Source: Cryptomeria japonica (Eukaryota; Streptophyta; Pinopsida; Cupressales; Cupressaceae). From it: a DNA stretch of 64,000 nt. Of the stretch, positions 11,203 to 21,940 are shown one piece after another (the first letter of the stretch is position 1; every line of letters starts with the position of its first letter). The stretch lies in NCBI RefSeq assembly GCF_030272615.1, contig NC_081406.1, forward strand, positions 399,978,939-400,042,938, in the 5' to 3' direction. Both the position numbers and the translations under genes were made by a program. The notes beneath the pieces are model-generated. The model was not told the DNA's origin and did no database searches. It saw only the letters and a program-made list of their open reading frames with translations.

Positions 11203-13290
11203 GGGGTCTTCTATAAAGAATGGATTATTCTATAATGAAAAGGACCATCCTTTACCTTTGGCATCTTTTTTATGAGAACTTATGGTTTGAATAGGCATTT
11301 ATAACTGATGTGACCAAGAGCTAGAAGTGATGCAGATGTCAAAATCAAATTGAAGCTAGTTGTTCATTTGATGTAGTGATTGAGAGAGGTGACTAAGACC
11401 TAGTTTAGTTTTAGGAATGATCTATCCTGTATAAGACGCGATCTAAGAAACCTAGATTGATTAAGTTTGATAAGTAGTTGATTGAACTAGCTGAAAGATG
11501 ATCGACAAAATCATGCAACACAACGACAAGGGTACCTATCAAGATTGTTTATGTGCAGGATGAAAAAGACCAGATATATGCTCATAGCAGATTGATTAGG
11601 CAAGTATGACAGTTCTGGAAAAGTATGCAAACAGACAAGTTTTTGGACTGACAAAATCAGAAATTCATACGGCAGAGTATTCAGACTGAGATGACAATTT
11701 AGCAGGTTACAGACGACACATACAGTCTCTGAGTTGCTACCTATACTCGCGTGACAGTTTAATGCTCTCTAGATGACAATATGATGAGGATAATGATTAC
11801 TTGTACGACATAATTTCTTAGGTCAGACGACAATTCTCAAGGACCAGGACAATAATTCTAATAGGACCAGATGACAAACTAACATGATGAATCCAAACTC
11901 ATACGACAATAGGTATATAGCCAGACAACAAACTGACAAGATGAATTCACACTCGTACGGCAATAGGTATATAGCTAGACGATAAAACAATAGACTCGTA
12001 CGACAAAGGACTGGACATAAATGAGATTTTGACAAGGACAAAGTTTTGACCACTGATTTTGGACATTTTTTGATTGTTTTCTCCAGTTTCAGTATTTTAG
12101 TTTTAGTTTCAAAGATGAAAACATAGTAAACACACAAGATGTATAATGAATTCAAGCACAACACGCTAACCCTACGAAATTTGGCTGAGAGAGAAAACCT
12201 TTGCTTGCAGACTCAGGTGCACACCCAATAGCTAATTAGAATACGACCGCTGAGTTTCACGCAATGGATTCTCAACATTGTATTAGCCGACTCCAAATGC
12301 TAAAGGGGGCACAAAATGAAAAGTATCTTGGGAGAGTTACTATCTCTCTTACAAAAAGATTATCCCCCTTTCGGAGGTGATTCAGGTAGCTTCTATCTTA
12401 AATTTATTAGTAAGGAATTTTGTTTGAAATTACCCATTGAAGTCACACAAGCATGATTGAGGCCTATAACCTGACAAGGTACCAAAACAAGTTGTAGTCA
12501 ACGTAAACGTGATTGAGACCGTGAGGCCCTACAAAATGCTCGATATGCGAGATCTCAAAGAGAAGACTAAAATAATCCCATCGTCTGAGACTTTAATCAC
12601 CAGAGGCCTATTTATTATAGTGAGTTTGAATGCTTTGGTCCAGCTGTACTCACTTGGGTCGTTCTCACAGGGTAATTACTCTTTCCTACCATGATAGGCC
12701 TGCTAAAGGTACACAATCTCAAACTTAGAAAAATCTTCAAGGGTCTAGATTTCTGATTGTCTATGCAGACAAGAGCATACTTTCCTACCTCTTAGATTTT
12801 TCTTAAAACATAAAATACAAATTTGTTCATTAACCAGATAGCAATTTAAGTACCTAGAAAATAAATTTAAAGAATACAGGATATTCACTTGAATCTCCTC
12901 AAGCAACCTGCAAAAACAATGAATTAATAGTCATATTGTTTTTGTGCAACAGGCATGTTCTTCGACAAACGTTCTGCAAAAATTGGTTAGGCTGTAAAAA
13001 AAAATTCTCAGGCAAACAAAAAATAAGCTAGGGTTAGCATTAGTACCATCAAATTTCAATAAGAAAAACCCTAAAAAATGTAGTCTGTTTTGATACGAGA
13101 AACCAAAAAAATCATACGATAATTCTCACCTAGTTGTACGATAATTCACCACAGATCATACGAGAATCTGCAAATTGTCGTTCTAGCCGCTGTGAAAACT
13201 TGTACGAGTTTTAGCAGTAACTGTACGGAAAAAAAAATTTGAAAAATAAAAATAAATTGATCTGAGAGGCCGAAAATTATAGTCTTCTGT
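11203..13290 (-). other. Gy1 long 5' leader
   Basis: About 2.1 kb between primer site and gag with no credible reading frame. It aligns along its length with 37270-39400 in Gy3 (for example 12160-12720 against 38160-38730). It contains many copies of a degenerate motif that reads TTGTCGTACGAG or TTGTCGTCTGG on the minus strand, clustered at about 11640-12010 and 13080-13240. Large plant Tat elements are known for long leaders; packaging or regulation is only a guess. Confidence 0.7.
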
Positions 13291-13306
13291 CCCACGATGG
13301 GTGCCA
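13291..13306 (-). promoter_or_regulatory. Gy1 primer binding site (decayed)
   Basis: On the minus strand the bases just after the LTR read TGGCACCCATCGTGGG, matching the better preserved site of Gy3 (GGTGCCCACCGTGGGG) with two changes. It lies directly at the LTR edge, where the tRNA primer for minus-strand synthesis anneals. Confidence 0.7.
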
Positions 13307-14582
13307 TGTGAAAAGTGAATAAGTATTTGCAAGCTGTAAGACACAACACTTCAATTAAGTCATTGCATGCATGATTAGACAGATATAATCATGAATATAA
13401 AAACCATAACAAATTGACCTATTGCCTTCTAAAAGACGCGAGTATAGACTTGCTCTCAAATTCGTCTAAGCAATACCAGTGACTAGACTACACCAAGGCG
13501 AATGATTTAATCTATATGAACACTAGAATAAGCTAAATGGATGCAAGATTAAGATAGATGAATGAATATTAAGCTAGATGAATGAATATTAAGTTAGATG
13601 AATTCAAGCAATCGTGATTAAACTAAGTATACAAAAAGCTAAACTAAGATGCAATAGTCTCAAAGCACAATATTTTCAACGACTCTAGAGCAAATACTGC
13701 ACAATAACAATAAATGTCCAAGGTGTCTTGAATGAGAGATGAAGGTTGAATTTATAGAGACTCAAAAGAGAGACCAATGGTTAAGATCGATTAACAATGA
13801 GCGGCTGAGATTCCTCAAGAAAAAGCACAATCCCAGTTAATTGAAATAATTGATAGATCATATTCAGTTAATCTTGAGATAGATTCCAATTACAGCTTGA
13901 TTGAATGCATTCAGATTATAAGTCTGAGTTTGCATTGGAGATAAATTTAGTTGATTCCATGCACTTGAGATAAAAATAGGTGATTCTATGCACATTTGTT
14001 TAATTTTCTCAAGATTTTTATTTAGAAAAAGCTTTTTTCAATGCAACTGAACCTCTTTCCTCAAGGAAAGCTTTGAGTTTTAATTTTAGAGAAAATGATT
14101 AATTCAATTTAATTGTTTTTTTGAAATTTCTCAAGTTATCTCAATTATAGAAAAAGAAATATCTTAAGTTTGATTTCTTCTCTCAATTTAATTCTTTTCT
14201 TTTGTTTTCGATTTAACTCTTTCTTTTACAAATTTATTCCTCTTTTTGTGATAAATTTCTTTTTGTAAATTAATTCCTCTTTTTCTTTAAGTTAATTCCT
14301 TTTTTTGTGATTTAAATGGCAAATTTATTGATTAATTAAATATGCTAGGATATTTAATTAAATAAATATGACAATTGATCAAAATAATTTACTTGGAATG
14401 ATTAATTAATTAAATAAATATTTAATTAATATAGAGTGATTAATTTGCTATGTAACCTTAATGATTGAAGAATTAATTAATTAGGTGCTCAAGGTTGATT
14501 TAATTGCCTTTGGTTAGGACCTTGGTGATGTTGTTGAGATTAGGGGCCCATGGTTTAGGTGACCATTTTTTAGGGTATTACA
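13307..14582 (-). repeat. Gy1 5' LTR
   Basis: On the minus strand it starts TGTAATACCCT, a common gypsy LTR start, and ends CA at 13307. It aligns with the Gy3 LTRs (39425-40418 and 32803-33598). A TATA element (CTATAAATTC on the minus strand) lies at 13748-13757 and is conserved in all three copies. The U3 part (13990-14500) is very AT-rich with many TTAATTAA-type words. Confidence 0.88.
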
Positions 14583-15331
14583 ACTATTAGCTCTAAAATG
14601 CTTAGGAAATTCCCTTTTTATAGATTTTCATGAGCAAAAATCCCATGTGGTAGATATCAATAGTTGAGATTAAATCTTGCAAGATTGATGACTATGAAGA
14701 GATTGGTTGGAATGTGAGAGAAAAAGGAGGAAGATGTTCCTCCTACACATGCAGGATGGAGGAAAAGGTGGAAGGAGAAGCCAAGTGTCAAAAGGCTCAC
14801 CTCTACTGGAGTTGAAGACTTGAGAGAATATAGGATGGCTGGAGAAGGTTTAGGGATGTTGAGATAGGTGGACTCAACTTCCTCCAAAGATGTAGGGATG
14901 TTAGAGAGAATATAAAAGAATTGAAAATGTGTGTACATTATTTCATTTAAGAGATGGAAGTTGAAGATAAATATGACTATTAATAATTGAAAATTAATAA
15001 TTTGTTTAGCCACAAAATTGTGAGTTGGCAAGATTGAGTGATGCGGAGATGAAGTGAGTTGGAAAAAGGAGATTAATAATTGTGGAATTATTTAATTAAT
15101 GAAGACTATAGAAAAATTGATAATGGATAATTAAATATTGAATATTTAGTAAGATTAAATTAGAAGAATGACTAAATGAATTAAATTAATTAAACTTTTC
15201 AATTTAATTATTTAATAGAAGAATAAGCATTAAAATGAATTAAATAATTAAACTTGTCAATTTAATTATTTAATAAAGAAATTAACAATAAATAAATAAA
15301 TATTTATTTAATTATTCATAGCCAATTTTGA
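14583..15331. other. Non-coding AT-rich stretch
   Basis: ACTAT at 14583-14587 would be one target-duplication copy of Gy1. The rest has no convincing reading frame. At about 15185-15285 an AT-rich segment of about 54 bases is imperfectly duplicated (TTCAATTTAATTATTTAATA type). It may be old LTR sequence, but no boundary is visible. Confidence 0.4.
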
Positions 15332-16439
15332 GTGTATACAAAAACAACTTCTCCAGCCTGGCTGAAAAGAAAGTTGGAGAATAAGAGGAAAACCGTCACA
15401 TATGCCACTAGTGAGGTTGATATAGTCTCCCTGTTACTGCAAAGTTCCCACAAGCCCAAGAAGGAAAAGAGGATGTCTCAAATCATCTCTGATTCCATGT
15501 CTGGTCACCAACTATTGCAAATTACTGACCCCATAAAGGATATGAATAAAGGTGAAATAATAGAAAAAGATTACAAAATTAGTCATATGGATATGGGACC
15601 TTCATATGGATAAAGGTGAAATAATAGAAGGAGATGTTTATCATGTTGATTTTTTAGTGAATGCACTAATTAAGAGAGAAAAGGAGCAAAAGAAAGAAAA
15701 TTTGGAATTGTAGTCTCAAGTGCAGTCAATGAAGGATTCCATTGCATCTATCATAAATCCTATTGCATGGGAGGCCTCAAGTTCAAATGTGCAAGGAGTT
15801 GCCCTTGATACTGTGCACAAAATTAAGAGAAAACTCGGATATGCCAAGGTTGTAACCAAGTGGATGGATGAATTGTATCAAGGTGGTGTCATTTATGTCA
15901 CTAAGTTTAGGAGATTGCATGTAATTGTGCTAAATAAGAGGAGGAAATTTGTGGTTGAGTTACAAAAAGTCCAAAAAGAACATGACAGTATATTTGTGCT
16001 TGCAAGAGAGGTCGCAGAGCTCCTTTCAATGAGGCATGCTACGCTGGTGACTGAAAAATTGGTGGAACGTCCTGAATAAATTGACCCTACCTGGATTGAG
16101 GCATTCGATTTAAAGGTAAAAATCTATAATGATTATATAGATGACATTAATAAAGCACTGGGGCATTACTTTGATGACTTGGTTAAGATTAAAGATAATT
16201 TTAATGCTTTGGAAGTTGATCTAATGGATGGATTGGAAAATGTTTGTGAGCTTAATCAAATGCTAGATCAGTTTAAAGAGACTTATTAGAAAGAAATCAG
16301 AGATCCTCAAACCATTTCTCCAAAGGTGTTTAAGAGGTTGAGTCATCTGCAAGCTTACATAGTAGCCTTTGAAGCTGAAATTGATGGCATCCATAGGAAT
16401 AGACAAATCACTTTCTAAGTGGAAGACAAGGTTGCAGAT
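15332..16439 (+). pseudogene. Decayed reading frame of unknown protein, coiled-coil-like
   Basis: I do not recognise this protein. The piece 15332-15613 is basic (KRKLENKRKTVTYATSE, HKPKKEKRM). The longer piece 15720-16079 has VHKIKRKLGYAKVVTKWMDE and a helix-rich end (FVVELQKVQKEHDSIF, LAREVAELLSMRH). The same frame stays open beyond 16079 to about 16439 apart from three isolated stops (TAA at about 16077, TAG at 16287, TAA at 16417), each one C-to-T step from a Gln codon. This pattern suggests an originally longer protein decayed by cytosine deamination. The two pieces are in different frames. It could be a host gene fragment or an element-borne extra gene. Its neighbours are retroelements only. 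Confidence 0.5.
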
Positions 16440-18278
16440 CACAACCACACCAGGGGATAGAAGCATTACCATTGTCATCAACATGTGTAGGTAATATAGG
16501 TAGAGAATCAAAATTCAAATGGCGGCATGTGATCAACAAGAGGTGGAGGTTATTGGCGGTCAAAATTCTGAAGCTGGAGTGGCGGTTGTGATTTTATAGT
16601 TTTTATTGCTTTTCTTAATATTGACTCTTACACCTTTACTTTTTAAGCTTTAAATAGTTGGACTTGAACTAAATTAAGGATATTTTGGGCAAACTTTGAT
16701 TTTCTCATTAGAGAAAAAAACTTTTGTTTTATTAAGTATATTTGTATTTTTCAGTTAATTTCAATATAGAAAGACATTGGTGATTTTAGATATCAATGAT
16801 GTTTGAGCTGTGGTGTATGAATTATTTTGTTTGTGTTAGATGGTTTATTGATGAGTTATCTATATTTTAAAGCGAATGATTACGTATCTTTGTTACTGCA
16901 AAATATTATCCGTGAATGATATTTTTGTAGTGATTTTTGGTTTATTTAAGAATTGGAAAATTTTAAAAAAAGAGAATATGATTTATGTTGTATGTATGCC
17001 TTTGAAGATTTTCTAGTTAAAAGCATTTCCTTAATTTTCTTTCTGGTTAAAAGCAATTATGAATGGTCTATTATTTGTTGAAATTCTTATGAAGGTAGTT
17101 GCCACCTAGTAAAATAAGCAGATAATCAGTCAGTAAATGGTTATTTGAGACTGGTTTAACTGTGGTTACATTTGTCACCTTTTTGGGTGTGAGAATGTAG
17201 ATTTAGATGGTAAATATGTTAACCAATAAAAGGCTATTTTGAGGAGATCAAGACAGGCTTCATTTTGTGCACAGATTTTTCTTCCGCTACAAGTGATTCT
17301 GCATGGAATGATTTATATTCTTGTTAGCATGTTCACATATTGAACAGACTAATAAATTTGGTACACTCTTGGATAGTAATTACTGGTTGTTTTCTTATGA
17401 TTCAATATCTTCAACCTTTTGGCACATCATTCCTTCTCATTGATAGATAAACTTGTATTATTTAGATGCGAGTTGTTGTGATTGTTGTTGGCGACATTCA
17501 CATTAATTGACAATCGCTTTCACAATTGTTGGAAGATTTCTTTATTCAGAGTATGGAGGCCAATTTTTGATGCCTATCATGGGGTGATCCTTGTCCACTA
17601 TAAACGTCTGGAGTAGAGGCATTAACATCGAGATCATCTATGTCAGCATCTACATCTTCCACATCAGCTATGGGCTTCAATCACAATGACCGAACTATGT
17701 AATCTTTCCACACATTGACAACGACATGAAAATCAGTCAAATAATTGCACTACGAGCTTCAATCACAATGGCCGAACTATGCAATCTTTCCACACATTGA
17801 CAACAACATGAAGATCAGTGAAATAATTGCATTGTTGAATGAATGGCTTTTATCAGTCCATTGTGCCACAAGCTTTTGGCACTCAATTATTTTGCAAGAG
17901 CTTTATTTCTTACGAGGTATGCTTGTCTTGCATTTCAAACATGAGCATGGTCTTGAGATTCCTCTTTCAGATCTAAATATATGTTTACCACTACATCTCT
18001 AGTTTCAAGACATAGTTGTGTTGTTTGTGTTATGTTAATAGAACTTCATATTCTGCTTTGGCGAGTGCATGTGCTCTGGTTTTCAATTGGTATTTGGTAA
18101 TTTTTATCTTGATGTACAAAATTGTGTTCAAGTTGAGAGTTATTTTTTTCTTTAGTTTTAGGCTACAATTTAAAGATCAGAGAAGATGACCTGATAGCAC
18201 TTTCTTATTGGAATAATAGGAAATTGCCAAAAATCAAAACAAATATAAAAAAGTTATAAGCCTATGTTTTGAAGAACA
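16440..18278. other. Unassigned stretch with small tandem duplication
   Basis: No retroelement landmark and no plausible plus-strand gene. A minus-strand stretch at about 17740-17549 stays open apart from one stop and reads VNVWKDYIVRSL, then the acidic ADVEDVDADIDDLDVNAS, then PDVYSGQGSPHDRH before a stop. It looks protein-like but matches nothing I can name. The 82-bp duplication at 17674 overlaps its start. The left end of old copia element Co1 should be near 18278, but no 5' LTR or primer site is visible. Confidence 0.4.
17674..17829. repeat. 82-bp tandem duplication
   Basis: Two adjacent copies starting GCTTCAATCACAATG at 17674 and 17756, about 92 percent alike by eye, differing mostly by transitions. 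Confidence 0.85.
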
Positions 18279-18299
18279 TTGTGTATTTTTTCAACTCTT

Positions 18300-18470
18300 C
18301 AAAGGGGGTGTTATTTTTCTTCCACAATGATCAGAAGTTCTCCAAAGTTCCTTCTTCTAGATTCACAATTGCTACATGGAAATAATTATTCTACCTCAAA
18401 AACCAAACTCAAAAATCAGCTTGAGTTTGAGGAAGTTTGGGATGTGGTGAGCGGTACCACATTACGACAC
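18300..18470 (+). pseudogene. Co1 gag, first fragment
   Basis: Contains LLDSQLLHGNNYSTSKTKLK and LEFEEVWDVVSG, matching the start of copia gag (Asn-Tyr, then a basic helix and a Trp-Asp-Val motif). It is cut by Co2 at the GACAC duplication; the reading frame resumes at 26182. Confidence 0.75.
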
Positions 18471-20096
18471 TAATAACTCAATGATGAACCACTAGTACCA
18501 AACCGGTACTGAGAGGGGGGGTGAATCAGTACAAACACAAATATAGTCCAAAATCGATTTGACAGCAAACACTCCGAATGACTGATAAACAAAGATACCG
18601 ATAAAACAGAGTGCAACCAGTAACATCCAGTATAGCTCAATCAGTCATGAACCGGTCACTCAATAAGCTTTTCTCTTAGCTCAATACCACATTATCATAA
18701 TATTCACATGCATGAACTAGTAGACTTAACCATCAAATCTTCACAACAGTGAGTTCAATATGTTTTATAGACAGGCATAAAACATAGAACCTTCATGTGC
18801 ATAACAGATAAAACAAAGCATCACAAGACAAAAGCATTTCACATGACACACATATTTTTTCACGTGGAAACCCAACTGGGAAAAACCACGGTGGGGATGA
18901 ATACCCACAAGCTGCTTTTTGAACTCTTTAGAAGTCCACTCTGTTAGGAGCCTTGTCCGGTTAAGAACATTACAATAGGTTCTGGTAGGAACCGATCCTG
19001 TTAGGGATCACCCGGTTAAGGGATACCCGATTAAGGGTTAAACCCGGTAGGGTCACCTTGTTAGAGGATTTTAAGAACTCAATAGCTTAAAGGATCTCCT
19101 AAGCTTCTCTAGCTTCTTAGAACTCATTAGCTTCAAGTTACTCGGTTAAGGGATTTGAAACAAGTCGGTTAAGACCACCCGATTTAAGGGATTTTGAATC
19201 AAGCCAATTAAGGCTACCCTGTTAGGGGATTTTACAACTGTTGAAGTGGTTAGAGATCAACAGGTATTACAATGATCTATTGATAGCACTCAATGCTAAT
19301 GCAGATCTGTTTTGGCTCCTCTTCACCTTCTGCACATTCACTTTGCAGATATCTCTTCTCTCCTTTGGTTTGGAAAGAATCACGTATCACTTCCCTTGGA
19401 TACACACTCACAACTTTTGCCAACAACCTAAGACAGAAACCTAACATCGACCTTATAGGGAACATACAGGTTGGTAGCAAAAACCCTAAACCCTAAACCT
19501 GTTAGGTTGAGCAATTCAAACGGTTCGATCCTAACCGTTGAATCATACTGCATTAAATGCACCAGTCTTGAGTCGATCTCAAGACATTCTCCATCATCCA
19601 TTATCCACCATTTTCATGGCGGTTGATAACCCATCACACGTTATCACCATTTGACAAACTTCATACATTCCCGAGGTAGATAGGAATAGTCTTCTTCATG
19701 CAAGATCCTTCACGCGCATAGAGCTTACGTGGCAACATGATCTGTCCTCCATCATACTGCTAACTCATCACACAAAGATCACCGATTGAGTCACATAGAC
19801 TTGAGATACTCCAACCAAAAACCTTGAAGTGGAAGTTGCCTTACCAACTAGTAGTCATACATTGCTTCCATGTGCTGGTTCCCATAACTGCATGCCGGTT
19901 CACCTTGAACAAATGTGCCGCTTCACTTTGGCATATACCGGTTCACACATATGTCGGTACCTCTTTCTTCACTTATCACATGTGTCGGTTCACACTATGT
20001 CTCATATTGACATCAATGACAACATACAATATCATTATGTCTTCATGCCAGTTCACATTCACAAAAAGGCTCATGTCGGTTCACATAATGCCAACA
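18471..20096 (-). repeat. Co2 3' LTR
   Basis: 1626 bases, aligning end to end with 24490-26176. Its 61-base shortfall corresponds to one copy of a tandem duplication present only in the 5' LTR (26026-26145). It carries the 7-G motif, the telo-box repeat at 19482-19499 and the TATA-like site at 19451-19459. Confidence 0.95.
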
Positions 20097-20339
20097 ATCT
20101 CCCCCTTTGTCATTGATGGCAATATACAAAAGATATCTTCTCTGCTTCACATCTTCTCCTCATTTGCTGCAGATATCTTTTCACTTCACTCCTTCTCCCC
20201 CTTTGACAACAATGCCAAAGTGGAGGTACAATCATCACTATTTCATCATGCTGCTCCCCCTAAGGAGTAGCATCCTTAAACACACCAATCAACCAAAGAT
20301 TTGTCTATCCAGTACCTGACTGATGTGGAACAATCACTT
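20097..20339 (-). promoter_or_regulatory. Co2 polypurine tract and 3' untranslated region
   Basis: On the minus strand the bases touching the 3' LTR read ACAAAGGGGGAGAT, the expected plus-strand primer tract (20097-20110). Two further tracts occur inside the region: TCAAAGGGGGAGAAG at about 20190-20204 and TTAGGGGGAGCAGC near 20250-20264. The first internal copy repeats the flanking context GGCATTGTTGTCAAAGG. Confidence 0.85.
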
Positions 20340-21008
20340 TTAGTTCACCTCCCGAAGGGGCAATACCCCTAATTCACCTCTCAAATTCACAAATGTTGTC
20401 TTTGGGAGAGGCTTGGTGAATATGTCTGCTAACTGCTCCTTACTGGACACATGCTCCAGTGCAATCTCTTTATTCTGAACCTTTTCCCTCAAGAAATGAT
20501 ACTTAAGCTCAAAATGCTTGGTTCTAGAATGTAAAACCGGATTCTTTGATATATTGATAGCACTTGTGTTATCACAGAATATACTTACCGGTTCAGATAC
20601 AGGGATCTTGAAGCCTTCCAGTACATGCTTCATCCAGATTGTCTGAGTGCAGTTCATGAAAGCTGCAACATATTCTGCTTCTGTTGTAGACTGAGAGATA
20701 CAACTCTGCTTTTTACTCATCCATGAGACCAGTCTACCACCGAGAAAGAATGCACCACTGGTTGTGCTCTTCCGGTCATCCACATTTCCGGCCCAATCAG
20801 CATCTATGAATACTTTCAGATTGAAATTATTGTTGTATGGGTACCACAATCCATAGTCAACTGTTCCCTTCAGATACCTAAGAATCCGCTTGACTGCACT
20901 TAAGTGAGATTCTCTTGGACTCTTCTGGAACCTTGTAGTGATGCCAACTATATGTGCAATATCCGGTCTACTATGCACTACATAATGCAACTTACCAATC
21001 ATTGATCA
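20340..21008 (-). pseudogene. Co2 RNase H
   Basis: The piece after RT: SMIGKLHYVVHSRPDIAH, RILRYLKGTVDYGLWY, then the RNase H core with FIDADWAGNVDDRKSTTSGA (catalytic Asp), SQSTTEAEYVA (Glu), IFCDNTSAI (Asp) and SRTKHFELKYHFLRE, ending VSSKEQLADIFTKPLP and GELGVLPLREVN. All family motifs are present and the domain is full length (about 220 residues). It would remove RNA from the hybrid during cDNA synthesis. It is separated from RT by an in-frame TGA (21006-21008) and by the 10-base deletion at about 21061. Confidence 0.92.
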
Positions 21009-21940
21009 GTATTCATTCTCATCAACCAGTGCAGAATCATCCTCCTTTGTCAATTTGCAATCGGTGTACCAATCGGTTTTCTATCTTCCATGCCAAAAGT
21101 CTTCAACACCTCTTTGACATATTTGGACTGAGTGATGAAGATTCCATCTTTCATCTGTTGGATCTGCAGTCCAATGAAGAACTTAATCTCCCCTATGAGT
21201 GACATTTCAAACTCTTTCTTCATTTCATCAGCAAACTCATGACTCATCTTGTCATCTCCACCAAAGATGATGTCATCAACAAAAACTTCACAGATCAGGA
21301 TCTGATCTCCTTCAGACTTCAAGTAGATATTGCTATCTTCACTTGTTCTCTCAAATCCAATATTCACAAGATGGGAATGTAGGCACTCATACCATGCCCT
21401 AGGTGCTTGCTTTAGACCATATAATGCTTTATGTAGCCTACATACCATGTCACTATCTTCAGATAGGGTAAACCCATCTGGTTGCTCAATATATACCTCC
21501 TCTTCAAGTACACCATTTAGGAATGCAGATTTTACATCCATTTGATATACCTTGAATCTCTTAAAAGCTGCATATGCAAGAAGCATACGAACTCCTTCCA
21601 ATCTGGCTACAGGAGCAAAGGTTTCCCCATAGTCTTCACCTTCTTCTTGAGCATATCCTTTGCATACTAGTATAGCTTTATTCCTAATCACTGTGCCATC
21701 CTCATTCAACTTATTTCTGAACACCCATTTGGTGCCAATGACATTTTTATGCTCTGGTCTGGGTACCAAGGACCATGTACCATTTTTCTCTATTTGGTCA
21801 AGTTCTTCTTCCATTGCCTTGATCCAGTCTTCATCATTATGAGCCTCTTTGAATGATTTAGGCTCAAATTCAGAGATCATACATAAGTTTTCTCTGATCT
21901 TTCTTCTGGTAAGGATTCTTGCATTCTTATCACCTATGAT
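21009..21940 (-). pseudogene. Co2 reverse transcriptase
   Basis: Full copia [75 protein letters not shown] (catalytic Asp), [13 protein letters not shown] and [13 protein letters not shown] (FVDD form of the YxDD box), ending [13 protein letters not shown]. Two expected residues are altered: IL in place of RL in the RLVCKGY strand, and the end lost by a 10-base deletion at about 21061 relative to Co3, which shifts the frame. It continues from integrase in the same frame, broken only by the TAG at 21941. Confidence 0.93.

Larger units (their letters stand above)
1..14582 (-). mobile_element. Gy1: Ty3/gypsy (Tat-like) retrotransposon, 3' end cut by window
   Basis: Minus-strand element read from its 5' LTR (13307-14582) through leader, gag, protease, linker, RT, RNase H, second RNase H and integrase to a 3' untranslated region at 1-768; the 3' LTR lies outside the window. 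The order integrase after RT defines Ty3/gypsy. The extra RNase H between RNase H and integrase is the layout known from the plant Tat lineage, so that assignment is inference from domain order. Two solo LTRs split the coding region. Gag, protease and RT fragments line up in family order across these insertions. Every domain carries stops or frameshifts, so the copy is dead. Five bases beyond the LTR end (14583-14587, ACTAT) are the expected target duplication, but the partner is not visible. Confidence 0.9.

Noticed and set aside
19480-19500. Interstitial telomere (chromosome fusion scar)
   Set aside because: Only two units, present at the same place in both LTRs of Co2 and in degenerate form in Co3; it is an LTR promoter motif.
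19829-20319. Plus-strand His/Cys-rich small frames in the LTRs (for example CRFTLAYTGSH repeats)
   Set aside because: They are translations of the U3 word array (CCGGTTCAC), with no start context or conservation of frame between LTRs.
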